Made by a program: the position numbers and the translations under genes
Assembly: GCF_000715075.1 (NCBI RefSeq)
Contig: NC_134103.1
Coordinates: 76,261,519 to 76,325,518, forward strand
Source of the DNA: Nicotiana tabacum
Taxonomy: Eukaryota; Streptophyta; Magnoliopsida; Solanales; Solanaceae
Length of the DNA stretch: 64,000 nt
Direction of reading: 5' to 3'
Shown here: piece by piece, positions 1 through 10,020 of the stretch
Numbering within the stretch: the stretch's first letter is position 1
How the letters are laid out: the number at the start of each line of letters is the position of its first letter
The notes under the pieces: model-generated
What the model saw: only the letters and a program-made list of their open reading frames with translations
Told to the model about the DNA's origin: nothing
Databases searched by the model: none

Positions 1-537
1 GAATAGATCGCTTACCACCGGAGCCATCGATCGAGACCACGCCCCCGGATTCGGTTCAAGCTCCAAGACCTCGAAAAAGCCTTACCAAACGGTTGCACAC
101 GACTAACGAAGGGCCATGATATCAGCGCCCGACTGGATATCACGGCGCGAATCTCGGCCCATATCGGCAGCAGATTAGTGATTAACAAAAAAGAAGATTT
201 TTACCTTTTTTAGAATTGTATTAGGGATGAAACTCTCATACTATATAAAGGAGATGATTTTTATTAAAAGGACACACTGTAACACGCATTCCAAAGCAAT
301 ATATTATTATTTTCTCTGTTATTAGCTCTTTCTCTTGTTTATCAGTGTTGGCCATAGTGAGCCCGAATCGAGGGCGAATACTTCATTAAAGCTGAAATTA
401 TCCTTCTTGTATGGTTTGAATCCATTTTATCTTTGTTTGTTCAAATTTGACTTAATTTATCTCTTTGTATCAAATTAATCCGTGTAACTTTAAAACCACT
501 TATAAATTTAATTGTTATCCGATTTTGAGGGTAAACA
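1..537 (+). mobile_element. Ty3/gypsy LTR, 3' part (solo LTR or 3' LTR remnant)
   Basis: The stretch ends in the LTR terminus GGGTAAACA, the same ending as the LTRs at 7614-8251 and 35082-35724. It has a TATA box (tatataaa, 242-249) followed by a leader-like region. No primer-binding site follows: the next bases are ordinary AT-rich DNA. This is therefore the 3' end of an element or a solo LTR, not a 5' LTR. Its beginning lies outside the window. Its architecture resembles the LTR of element A, but the sequence is clearly a different subfamily. Confidence 0.8.
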
Positions 538-1160
538 ATAGTCAAATTGTATAAAGTTTGACCAATATTTTAAATTTTTTTTTTATCATATTAACATGAG
601 AAAAATTACAACTTATAGTATTTGAATATCTAAATTTCGATTTTAAAATATTGAATTAAACTAATCCAATTTAACTTAGAAGTTTAGTCAAATTGACTCT
701 CTACCAGCGAAATGTGAAGTATAAATTGAAACAAATGACATACTTTTAACTGACGAAGTGGCTTGCTTGGTTCCTTAGCTAAAAAATCAGCTACTTTTTT
801 CTGACTTCTTATTAATGAACCAAACATTGCTTAGATTTAATAGATCTTTTTATACTTTCTGTCATAAGCACCTCCTTTCTGTCATACGCAGTCGTGAATT
901 GCGAATTGATTATCAAACTATCTCCATCTGTATAAATTTTGGGGGAAAAGTGATTAATTTGTCTACTTTTTAGGTAAGATATTTATGAGATAAGGCATAT
1001 GCCTACTTTTGTATGTATTTCTGTTCATAATTAACAAGCATCTCACCTAAATCACTAGGAATTAGGTGGTCTTATTAAATCCCAAGCAAAACAGTATTAC
1101 GCTAATTAATCATGAAAGTTACTGTAAGTTTTATGAATTCTACTCGCTACGTATGACCGC
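538..1160. other. AT-rich spacer, no gene seen
   Basis: I see no coding region, RNA gene or recognisable transposon here. The composition is AT-rich and intergenic in character. Confidence 0.6.
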
Positions 1161-1185
1161 ACAAAAATAACAATAACAAACCCAG
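1161..1185 (-). repeat. RTE-LINE 3' tail fragment, first half (interrupted)
   Basis: AACAATAACAAACCCAG is the reverse complement of the (GTT)n-rich 3' end seen on RTE-type LINEs. The same tail occurs at 6318-6445, 58376-58500 and, on the + strand, 60870-60972. The rest of this copy resumes at 2365, after the hAT relic, so the tail is split. Confidence 0.55.
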
Positions 1186-1499
1186 TCCGTTCATAAAGCA
1201 GGTAAAACAGCTGCTTTAGGCCTCATTTTATTTTTTTACATCTAATGGACTATATATAAATTTAAAAATAAAGTTATGTGAAGTGAAAAAGTTTGATTTC
1301 TTTATTTGTTAAATAAAGAGATGAAGGATTTGCAACTGTTTTGATTTCTGTCAAGGAAATTGCATTTGAAATTAATATCGAACCCGAATTTCATAAGAAA
1401 CGTGTAATATATAGGAAGAAATAATTTGAGGAGAATGTTAATAGTGAAATCTCAAAATCTCTCGAAGTGTCCTTTAGAGTTGATTACTTTTTATACATA

Positions 1500-1757
1500 C
1501 TCCCTCTCGTCCATAATAAATGACTTTTTAACCTTTGATGTGCCCCTTAAGAAAATACTCACTCCTAGAACAAAAATATATTTTGACTAAATTATCCTTA
1601 ATTAAAATTTATATGTTGTTAACTTGACACATTGAGATATGTAAATAAGGGCAAATTTTGGAAAAATAAAGCTATTTCCTTCTCGATTATATAAAAAGAC
1701 ACTTATTTTGGACCAAAGTAAAAGCCAAAAAAATCACTTATTATGGACCGGAGAGAG
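1500..1757. mobile_element. Stowaway-like MITE (Tc1/mariner group)
   Basis: The element starts CTCCCTCTCGTCCATAATAA and ends with the inverted version, TTATGGACCGGAGAGAG. It is flanked by the TA dinucleotide target duplication (1498-1499 and 1758-1759). Length (258 bp), terminal sequence and TA target are diagnostic of plant Stowaway elements. There is no coding capacity. It lies inside the hAT relic, so it inserted later. Confidence 0.85.
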
Positions 1758-1994
1758 TAGTAGACAGGGTTATTTTTTCACTTTAAAATAGATTTGAACA
1801 ATTACAGGCATATGAAAATATTTTTGATTTTCTATTTAGCGGTAAAAATTGAGATCACTAGTTGATGAAAATTTAAAAAAATATTGCATTCATCTTGAAT
1901 GCTCCTTAAATCATAATAATCAACCCGATATTGATAGTTTAGATTTATTTTCTGAATCAAAAATATTAAGAAAAATAGTATAATTAGAAGATAA

Positions 1995-2280
1995 CAATTT
2001 AATTGATATACTCAATCAAATAAAAAGGTTTGATTATTTTCCAAATGCATATATTACTTGTAGAATAATATTAATAACTCATATTACCGTTGCTTCAATG
2101 GAAAAAAGTGTTTCAAAATTAAAATTGATAAAACCTTACCTAAGATCAACAGTGTCTCAAAGATATTAAATGAATTAGCTATATTATCAATTGAGAAAGA
2201 CCTATTAGGAAAAATTGATTATAAAAAATTAATAATAACTTTGCATCTAAAAAAAATTAGAAAAATAGATTTCAAATAAA
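1995..2280 (+). pseudogene. hAT transposase C-terminal dimerisation domain fragment
   Basis: Reading the + strand from about 2030 gives FPNAYITCRIIL, then ITVASMEKSVSKLKLIK and PYLRSTVSQ. After a one-base frameshift near 2160, LNELAILSIEKDL follows. This is the conserved hAT family C-terminal dimerisation motif (ThyASgErsFSkLk ... RStmsqeRLngLalLsIe) of TTF-type zinc-finger hAT transposases. The N-terminal zinc finger and catalytic core are absent, so this is a remnant. The usual glycine-glutamate after VAS is M-E here. Confidence 0.75.
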
Positions 2281-2364
2281 AATAAAATATTTTTTATTAA
2301 TAAAAAAGTTAAGGCCCCTCATAAAGTGTGGCTTTAGACCACGAAATTGGTCGGGCTGCCCCTG

Positions 2365-2450
2365 TATAAAGGGTAGTGTGGACGCAGTCTTACCCATACC
2401 CTATAAAGACAAAGAAACTATTTCCGATAGACCTCGCTACATATCACAAT
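2365..2450 (-). repeat. RTE-LINE 3' tail fragment, second half
   Basis: GGGTAGTGTGGACGCAGTCT, then an accttaccc-like stretch and CTATTTCCGATAGACC, matches the inner part of the RTE tail found at 6318-6445. It continues the half at 1161-1185 across the hAT relic. Confidence 0.6.
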
Positions 2451-2645
2451 CTAGAAAGAAAGACTCCGAGCATAGTTTAAGCAAAAGTTGAAAATGTAAA
2501 ACAATTTAATTAATAGGTACTCAACCTTGTCACATCACTTACCTGAAATATTTTCCATAATTTTTAAGGGTAGCATGGTGCTTCTCAGAGTTTATAGTAG
2601 GGAAAGCTAAATAAATATTGGAGTGACAAGAGCTGACTTTGTATT

Positions 2646-3150
2646 CAGGCCTGTTTGGAAATTATTGTGTAATTATTAGATTGTATAAATATTAGGATAG
2701 TAATTATATATTCATATAACGACACAATATAATAATTATGATGACATATTTATTTTTCATAATTTAATTATAGTGTAATTTCAGAGTCATCTTTGATTGA
2801 CTAGTGTAATTACATGATTTTATATTATATTATTTAATTAAAAACTAATTATAAGAAATTAAATGATATATTTTTTCAACATGTAAATAAGTTTTAATAT
2901 GTGAAAAATAAATATCTACAAAAAAAACTAAAAATGAAAAAAGAAATAATTTGATGGTAATTATACATCTTATAATTACCATCGACTTTTTGCCTCTCTT
3001 TGAAATTGGAGAATGTAATTGTGTCTTCTTAATTACACTTAATTTCAGGTTAACAATATAATTACTTGGCCAGACAAAATGGCCAAACTATATAATTACA
3101 ATTAATTATACTTAAATTTAATTACAAAGTGATCTTCCAAACAGGCCCCT
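2646..3150. mobile_element. MITE with GGCCTGTTTGGAA termini (hAT-like)
   Basis: The left end AGGCCTGTTTGGAAATTATT and right end (reverse complement AGGGGCCTGTTTGGAAG) form terminal inverted repeats. The subterminal regions also pair, both rich in TGTAATTA. The interior is AT-rich with no coding region. This form is typical of non-autonomous hAT-type MITEs. I could not identify a clean 8-bp target duplication. Confidence 0.65.
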
Positions 3151-3539
3151 AAAGATCACATTAATCCGGTTATTTAACTCCTGTATTGTAATAGCCCTGC
3201 AACCTTATAGATATACGAAAAAAATGCCCGTCCAACGAAGTCTGCGTTGCGGCTTGTGGCCATGAGACAAATCATTCTACCCGGTGTGACGATTGTTGAT
3301 TTTTGAGGTGTGTTACAGCCGCATCTTAAGATTTAAGCCTTTTTATTTAACTATATCTTTAATATGCCCTTTCATGTGTGAACTTAATTCTTTTTCATGA
3401 GCCAATATCATATGATTTTTTTAAATAATGGGTGACCATGTAACTCGAATTAAGGACCTTTGTTTCATTATAGGAAATAAAATTTTCAGTCGAGTATATG
3501 TAGACTTTTGAACTAGCGACCTACATTTAATATATTTTG

Positions 3540-3735
3540 TGCGCGTTTACTTACTTTTTGTGGTGATCTTGGTCGCCACACACGCTAATACTAAAACAAT
3601 TAGCTTTTGTGGCGACTCAGCTCGCCACAAAAAGTAAATAAATATACTTAAAGTTGGTCGCTGTTTCTACGGCCGACATATATTGGGACTTACCTTTGGT
3701 GACGACTAAATAAGTCGCCACAGAAAGTTGTCACT
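3540..3735. repeat. Dispersed TGTGGCGAC / GTCGCCACA motif cluster
   Basis: Short motifs related to TTTGTGGCGAC and their reverse complements recur several times (around 3557-3580, 3604-3640, 3655-3675 and 3695-3735). Such direct and inverted subterminal arrays occur near the ends of plant CACTA transposons. I see no CACTA terminus or transposase, so the assignment is tentative. Confidence 0.35.
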
Positions 3736-3834
3736 GAAAATATTATTTCCTTTTTTGTTTACTATAAAATCATGTGAAATTGTGACCATGCCATCTAAAA
3801 ACTTAAATTGTTAAAGAAAATATGGTTTATTAGG

Positions 3835-3838
<4 letters not shown>

Positions 3839-3885
<47 letters not shown>
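3839..3885. repeat. (TA)n microsatellite
   Basis: An uninterrupted TA run of about 47 bases. Confidence 0.97.
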
Positions 3886-3889
<4 letters not shown>

Positions 3890-4319
3890 TCTGCTTATAT
3901 AATAGGATAATCCCACCTTTTAGACGGATTAAATTAAAGTGAAGGGAAGCGACTGCAATGACATTACTAACTCGTTCGCACATATTAAGTCTAAACCCGT
4001 TCACACAAAATAATAGTGGTTTAACAATAATCCACACTCATTGATATAAAATTTGAAACTCACACCCTTACTAACTCGATGCGCAAAACAATAAAAATCA
4101 AACTGTATAAGTTAAGGGAAAAGAGAGGACAGAGGGTGGGGAGGATAGGGGGTGTTCTTGTAGTACATGGGGGCAATGGAACATGAATTATAGTGAAATT
4201 AAAGGAAAACAGTAGTATGTCATCACACATGAAAAGAACTGCAATAGAAATTAATAGTAGTAACTAGTGATGGATATGTTTCTCGTAGTCATCATCATAC
4301 TTGTTTGTAGTGGCGGAAT

Positions 4320-4655
4320 ATAACAGCACAACTCGTTAGTGATATTGTTCGCTCTGGATTTAGACCTTCACGGGTTTAAAACGTGTCATTAGGGTTTAAG
4401 GCGTATTAACTTATATACCCAGCATCTCTCTTGTGTGTTACATACCCCTCTCCCCCTTAGGGGCTCAACGTCAGCCCAGCCCGCTAGTGATATTATCCGC
4501 TTTGCGCCTAGGCCCTCACGGGTTTAAAATGCGTCACTAAGGTCAGAGGGTTTAAAATGCATCACTAAGGTCTAAGGCTTGTTAACTTATATACTCAGCA
4601 CATTTCTTGTGTTTTGTCGATGTGAGACTCTGTCTAAAGTCTGGGATGTTACACG
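4320..4655 (+). repeat. Partial tandem duplication of a dispersed repeat
   Basis: Two related units begin CGTTAGTGATATTGTTCGCT (about 4338) and CGCTAGTGATATTATCCGCT (about 4480). Both continue through a CACGGGTTTAAAA segment and a GTTAACTTATATACTCAGCA-like segment. The second unit has an internal short repeat of GGGTTTAAAATGC. There is no coding potential. It resembles a dispersed Solanaceae repeat, but I cannot name the family. Confidence 0.5.
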
Positions 4656-5607
4656 AAAACAAAAAATTTACCAAGAGCATTCAAAAAACAAAAAAGTAAA
4701 CACGTGAAAAAACTAAGAAGATTCAACATTTAATATACATACATGAAAAAAAATTCAATGTTAAATACACAGTGTAATTTTTGAGGTTCGGCCCTTCCGC
4801 TCGCCTAGCCCCGCCCTGCTTGTTTGTATCTTTGTTCACATCCTTTTAGACGAAGTTCCCCTGATTTTGCACAAAAATCAGCCAACATATGTTTCTTACT
4901 TTGGCACATAGCACATGACATTCTTTGGCCAAACAAAAACCAGAATGGATGTGTATGTAACTATCGACCCATCAATCCATTTTGGACTGTTTTCATTTGT
5001 GACTTTTGAATTCACTATGGAAATTTTTGCCCAATTTGGTCCACCTAAAAAAAGGGCAGAACAATACAAGTGCGAGAAATGGAGTCTTTTCCCCTACTTA
5101 CACTTCTACATGTCTTTTCAACATTGCCAAAAAATTATTGATATATAGGATAGTACCAAAGGACTTTCACTTTTCATTTTTTTGATCAGTAATAAGGTAG
5201 TATCGTAGGTCTCCATCTGTTTACTATCACATGTATTGAAATTAAATGGGTCTTTTCTTTTCTTTTCTTTTTTTTTTAAAAATTTATTCGATGTGCATCT
5301 TTTTGCAGTACTGATCCTTCCAACACGGTAACATCGTAAACGGTTCCAATTTTGGTGCATGATCTTGGTATTTGTCTGATCAATGATGACTTTAATAGTT
5401 CAATGAAATTTATGTGAATGACTATGACAACTCTTGAAGATCCTACTTAATCTGATTAGATATGTCCCTAACGTAAAGTAATTCCATTGTGTAAATTTAG
5501 TAGTATATATTTGTACTTTTTTCCCAAATATATATATAATTGAGTCAAAAGTAATTTGTGTGTTCGCACCTGTAGTCATGTATTTGGGTTCACCCGTTGG
5601 GGTAATT
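4656..5607. other. AT-rich spacer, no gene seen
   Basis: No supported gene. The short open frames here have no recognisable domain, promoter or conserved composition. Confidence 0.55.
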
Positions 5608-5803
5608 AGGGGCGGACACACATTATAGGAAAATGGTCACCGGCATCTAGAAATTTTAGCAAAATTTTTATGTATACTTGCAAATGTATTTAAGAAATAG
5701 TCAGATATTAACGTAGGCTCCCATATCAATCTTTGTGAGCAGTGATAAATTTGTATGGAATGTCATGGTGTTGACACGACGCGAAATCTTAAGTCCGGCT
5801 CTG
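5608..5803. mobile_element. hAT-type MITE with perfect 8-bp target duplication
   Basis: The left end AGGGGCGGAC and right end (reverse complement CAGAGCCGGAC) are imperfect inverted repeats. The unit is bounded on both sides by GGGTAATT (5600-5607 and 5804-5811). Eight bases is the hAT target-duplication size. At 196 bp it has no coding capacity, so it must have been mobilised in trans. Confidence 0.75.
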
Positions 5804-5811
5804 GGGTAATT

Positions 5812-6317
5812 TTGCTACTACAGAATAATACTTTCTTAAAATTTAAATAAAAAGAAAATAAATAGAGTAACTCTTGAAGTTTTTGGTACGTACCATACTC
5901 TAACATGATCATAATGCACCAATAACTACGTTGGTGCAATAGTTTAATTATGGTACATAAATAGCAGATGAGTAATTTCTTCAGTTTCTCTTGAAAATTG
6001 AATGAACTAGTCATTAAATGAAGTGGGAAATGAGGGATATGGGGGCCTATGTACTGCCCACGTACTAATGTCTAAAGAGTCTGTTCCGTGCTTATTAGTC
6101 TAGTATTTATGATATACTATATATCGTGGTGACAAAATGGATAAAAATAATAATTATTTATTCATATTATTCATTAAAAAATATGATGAAATAAGTTTTT
6201 TAAAAATAGATGAATAATATCCATATTATCACTTAAAAAATAAATACTTAAAATATAACCGATGACCGTTTAATTTTTATATTTAAAAAAGTTCAAATTA
6301 GGGGTTCACCAAATTTG
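5812..6317. other. AT-rich spacer, no gene seen
   Basis: No coding or RNA gene is supported here. Confidence 0.55.
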
Positions 6318-6445
6318 GCAACAATAACAACAACAACAAACCAGTGTAATTTCACAAATGAGTTCTGAGGAGGGTAATGTCTATGCAGACCTTAACCCTA
6401 CCTTGAAGGTAGAGATGTTGTTTTCGATAGAACCCCGGGTTCCTC
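6318..6445 (-). repeat. RTE-LINE 3' tail
   Basis: The + strand reads AACAACAACAACAAACCAGT, then a CACAAATGAG..GGGTAATG..GCAGACCTTA series and TTTTCGATAGAACCCC. This is the reverse complement of the RTE tail that ends the LINE relic in the SKP1 intron at 60870-60972. Only the tail survives. Confidence 0.65.
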
Positions 6446-6967
6446 AAATTTAGGAGACAAAATTTTTTTCCAAAAGTGATCACATTAAAAAAAAGCTGTG
6501 GTAATATGGGCCGGTTAAACCCATTCTCTACCAGTATTGAATATGGGAGGGTAAGATATTATCCGTTTTTACATTACTTATTTCGACCTGTCCAAATCTG
6601 ATCCGACCTATCCGTTTGCCACCCTGATCATGAGGAACTCTCTGCATATATAATTGAGTGCTGAAATCCATGTGAACATCTTTACCAAACCAAACACACA
6701 AGTTCCGATCCCTGCTTATTTCTCTGCATGTCAGTGCGAGATGAAGTACACAATAATTTGTACTCATATAATTTTCCATTTGTCGCAGTCATCAGTCATG
6801 TACTCCCATTCATACTGCTCTCGTGCCATTAAAGTCCTATAAGTCATACTTTTTCATGAGCTATCAAACTTCAAACAGCTTCAATTGATGAGTTGTTGGT
6901 GCATGTTACATACTAGGATAATATTTGGTTGAAACAAAAAAAGAGTATTTGAACTTGACGTTGATTA
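6446..6967. other. Spacer, no gene seen
   Basis: Nothing recognisable beyond AT-rich sequence. Confidence 0.5.
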
Positions 6968-7157
6968 AGGGGCAGAGGTGGACCTATACTATACCGAAAG
7001 GGGTCACTGACACTCGTAAAGTTCGGCAAAAATTCCAAGTATACATATATATCTTTAGAAAATAGTAATATATTAGTAGTTGACACCCTATATACAAAGC
7101 ACATTTTGGTTGAACTCAAAAGTACATCTCCAAACTTCAAATCCTGGGTCCACCTTG
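6968..7157. mobile_element. Short MITE-like element
   Basis: AGGTGGACC (6976-6984) and GGTCCACCT (7147-7155) form perfect 9-base inverted repeats bounding about 190 bp of AT-rich non-coding DNA. Size and ends resemble the 5608-5803 MITE class, but no target duplication was found. Confidence 0.45.
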
Positions 7158-7309
7158 TAAGTTGAAGTTGTGTTTTGAACATGAGTTTTACTTAAAATTT
7201 ATTTAAAATCTGTGGATAAATGTTTCTGTTTCGCTTGAAATATTCTTCAAACAAATTTTTCAAAGTAAGGTATGGGTTACTACGTACCCATAAAGGTTTG
7301 GAGTTTTTG

Positions 7310-7371
7310 GTCCATTTGTAAGGCTTCATAGAGGTATGTGGTCCATTTGTAGGGCTTCATAGAGGTATGTG
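7310..7371 (+). repeat. Two-copy 31-bp tandem repeat
   Basis: GTCCATTTGTAAGGCTTCAT plus 11 bases (7310-7340) is repeated directly at 7341-7371 with one change. It is non-coding and looks like replication slippage or a minisatellite start. Confidence 0.85.
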
Positions 7372-7613
7372 GAGATATATATAAGTGCATTATTGAAGCA
7401 TATACATTGGCATTGAGATGTCATGCGATCGATGTTTACGTAGAGACATCTTCATAACGGGAGCTTAGTGCATCGAGCTGCCCTAAATTAAAGATACTGT
7501 ACCAAAACTACTCCAAATGTTGATCAACTAATTTAATTTAAAAAATGTGTTTATCAAAATAATATCTAACCTTCAAATATTGAAACAAAATTTTAAGAGT
7601 CTGTTTATAGTAT

Positions 7614-8251
7614 TGTATACGGTTAAAATCGGGCCCACCCGATTTTACTATTTGACCAAAACCGGAAGGTTGTATCGAAGGATGGCCTCGTAACGGAACA
7701 GACTATATCACGAGTGTAAGGTACCGAGTTCAGAATCGAGGTAACTATCGAGATCGAGGCTATTAGCGATTGAAACCAAATAAGACAGACATCGAGCAAG
7801 ATCAAAGATAGCGCAATAACAGAAAGACGAGATATCCGTGACTGATCGAGGATCATGGCGTAAATCTCGGAACGAATCAAATCAGAAACGGTTAATTAGC
7901 TAATCATGGAATTTTCTTATGTAATTAGAATTATATCATGAAATTCCTCTACTATTTAAAGGAGGTTCTAATCATTTGTAACACACATTGTTCACATATA
8001 TCAAAGCAATATAATTCTCTTTCTCGTTTATACTATTGTTCATTAGCTTGTTATATTTTAATTGTTCTTACATCAACCGGTTCGAGGGTATCCAAACTCG
8101 AGGGCTGAGTTCCATTCTAACACTGGTTTGCTTTACTTTATAGTTCATTTCTGTTATTAATCTTCATATTTATCAATTGGTATTAAGTGAAATCACGTAT
8201 CCTTAGAACCACATTATAAGTTTAATTGGTATCCAATTTTAAGGGTAAACA
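7614..8251 (+). repeat. Element A 5' LTR
   Basis: It begins TGTATACGGTTAAAATCGGG and ends AAGGGTAAACA. A TATA-like AT stretch and a leader region lie in the second half. The ending GGGTAAACA is shared with the LTRs of D and the fragment at 1-537. No matching 3' LTR occurs in the window, so age cannot be judged by LTR comparison. Confidence 0.85.
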
Positions 8252-8254
8252 GTT

Positions 8255-8272
8255 TGGCGCCCACCGTGGGGC
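8255..8272 (+). promoter_or_regulatory. Element A primer-binding site
   Basis: TGGCGCCCACCGTGGGGC starts three bases after the LTR end. It is the standard position for minus-strand priming by a tRNA 3' end. The same motif follows the 5' LTR of D (35728-35745) and, diverged, that of E. Confidence 0.75.
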
Positions 8273-8362
8273 CAAGGATAATAGTGATTGCTTAATACTG
8301 ATTCTGATAACACACACCGCTTTACACTTGTTCTCGTAAGAATCTTTATTTTCAGGATAAAT

Positions 8363-10020
8363 ATGTAACACTCACAAGCAACGCCTACACATGGTGACAA
8401 CGGCCTCGAATTTCACGGAGAAAATGACAATATAGCCTTCCCAGGGATCGAGGCACCTCAGGCTGACCTCAAGGGAGCACCAATTGCAAATCTCATCGAT
8501 GTTAGTTCACATGTTGCCCTAAATGCAAACTTGGGTGTTGATCCCGAAGGTAGCGTACACAGGGAAGTTCGATTAGGTGGTCGAGGTACGCAGGGCGGAG
8601 AAGATGGTGGAGTTAGACTCCAATTGATATTCAAAATGTTACACGCTCAACAAGCCGCTATAGCACAACTACAAAATCAACACCGAACACCGAGTAGGAT
8701 CGAACCAGAAGTCATCCACAGGACTGAGCCTGTGCCGGAAAGGTCGAACGCCAACAAATCGGGGACTGACCCCGCCATTATGAAAATGCTCAAGGAGCTC
8801 ACTAAACGGATTGAATCGGGAGAAAAGAAAATCTAGGAAAATGACAAGAAAGTAGAGACATACAACTCCCGGGTTGACCAAATACTGGGGGCACCGCTGA
8901 TTCTAAAGGGTATGGATTCAAAGAAATTCGTACAGAAGCCTTTCCCTCCAAGTGCGACTCCGAAACCCATTCCGAAAAAATTTCGAATGCCAGAAATTCC
9001 TAAGTATAATGGGACCACGGACCGTAATGAACATGTCACTTCTTATACATGCTCAATAAAAGGGAATGACTTGGAAGACAATGAGATTGAATCTGTTCTA
9101 CTGAAGAAATTTGGAGAAACTTTGTCGAAAGGAGCAATGATATGGTACCACAATTTGTCGCCAATTCCATCGATTCCTTCGCCATGCTTGCAGGCTCCTT
9201 CGTAAAGGCACATGCCAAAGCAATAAAGGTTGTGACTAGGAAGTCAGACATCTTCAAGGTGAAATAAAAAGACAACAAAATGTTGAGGGAATTCATATCT
9301 CGGTTCCAGATGGAACGAACCACCAGTCACAGACAATTGGGCTGTTCAAGCCTTTACTCAAGGTTTGAACGAACGAAGTTCGGTGGCATCACGACAGCTA
9401 AAGCAGAATTTAATTGAATATCCAGCGGTAACCTGGGCCGATGTACATAATCGGTATCAGTCAAAGATCAGGGTCGAGGACGATCAATTGGGGATCCCTT
9501 CCGGTTCCGTTTATCCAAACAGGCCCGTCGACAGAACTCAAAGGGATATCGACAGAGAACCCCGGTCGAACAGAGATCAGTATCAACCATTCAACGCAGA
9601 TCGTAGAAATAATAGCCCAAAATGCAATCCCATCCAAAATGATCGAAGGAACGATCGAAGACAGAGCTCTCGAGGGCTCATGAGCAAAAGTGGCTTCGAT
9701 AAACATGTCGATCCCACAGAAGCACCACGATTATCAGAATACAACTTCAGCATCGATGCATCAGGTATTGTGTTAGCCATTGGGAGAATCAAAGATACTA
9801 GATGGCCCAGACCCCTACAAACCGATTCATCCCAAAGAAACCCCAATCAAATATGCAAATACTATGGTACACATGGTCATAGAACCGAAGACTGAAGACA
9901 ACTAAGGGAGGAGGTGGCCCGTCTATTCAACGAGGGTCACCTTCGAGAATTCTTGAGCGACCGAGCTAAAAACCATTTTAGAGACAGGGATGCAAACAGG
10001 AAAAATGAGTAGGAAGAACC
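8363..10020 (+). pseudogene. Element A gag (disrupted)
   Basis: The likely start ATG at 8363 is followed at once by a TAA codon. The same frame then runs to a stop at 8834-8836. The capsid-like core follows (MPEIPKYNGTTD, LLKKFGETLSKGAMIWYHN) at 8912-9205, then a frameshift, then 9365-9895 with the conserved QNLIEYPAVTWADVHNRYQS. The zinc-knuckle-like CKYYGTHGHRTEDC lies near 9856-9897 and is ended by a TGA. The usual second-position histidine of the knuckle is Y here. It encodes the structural particle protein of a Tat element, and it is broken in several places. Confidence 0.85.

Larger units (their letters stand above)
1186..2364 (+). mobile_element. Decayed hAT DNA transposon
   Basis: The left end (CCGTTCATAAAGCAGGTAAA, from 1187) matches the left end of another copy at 33904, which has the intact terminus CAGGGGCGGCCCGTCC. 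The right end reads GGTCGGGCTGCCCCTG, ending at 2364. Its reverse complement, CAGGGGCAGCCCGACC, pairs with that terminus as an inverted repeat. Between the ends lie a Stowaway-like MITE (1500-1757) and a fragment of the transposase C-terminal dimerisation domain (about 1995-2280). The first bases of the left terminus are missing in this copy. The element appears to be inserted into an RTE-LINE tail. Confidence 0.7.

Noticed and set aside
3795..4037. A - strand open frame containing a run of alternating I and Y
   Set aside because: It is the translation of a TA microsatellite and has no other feature.
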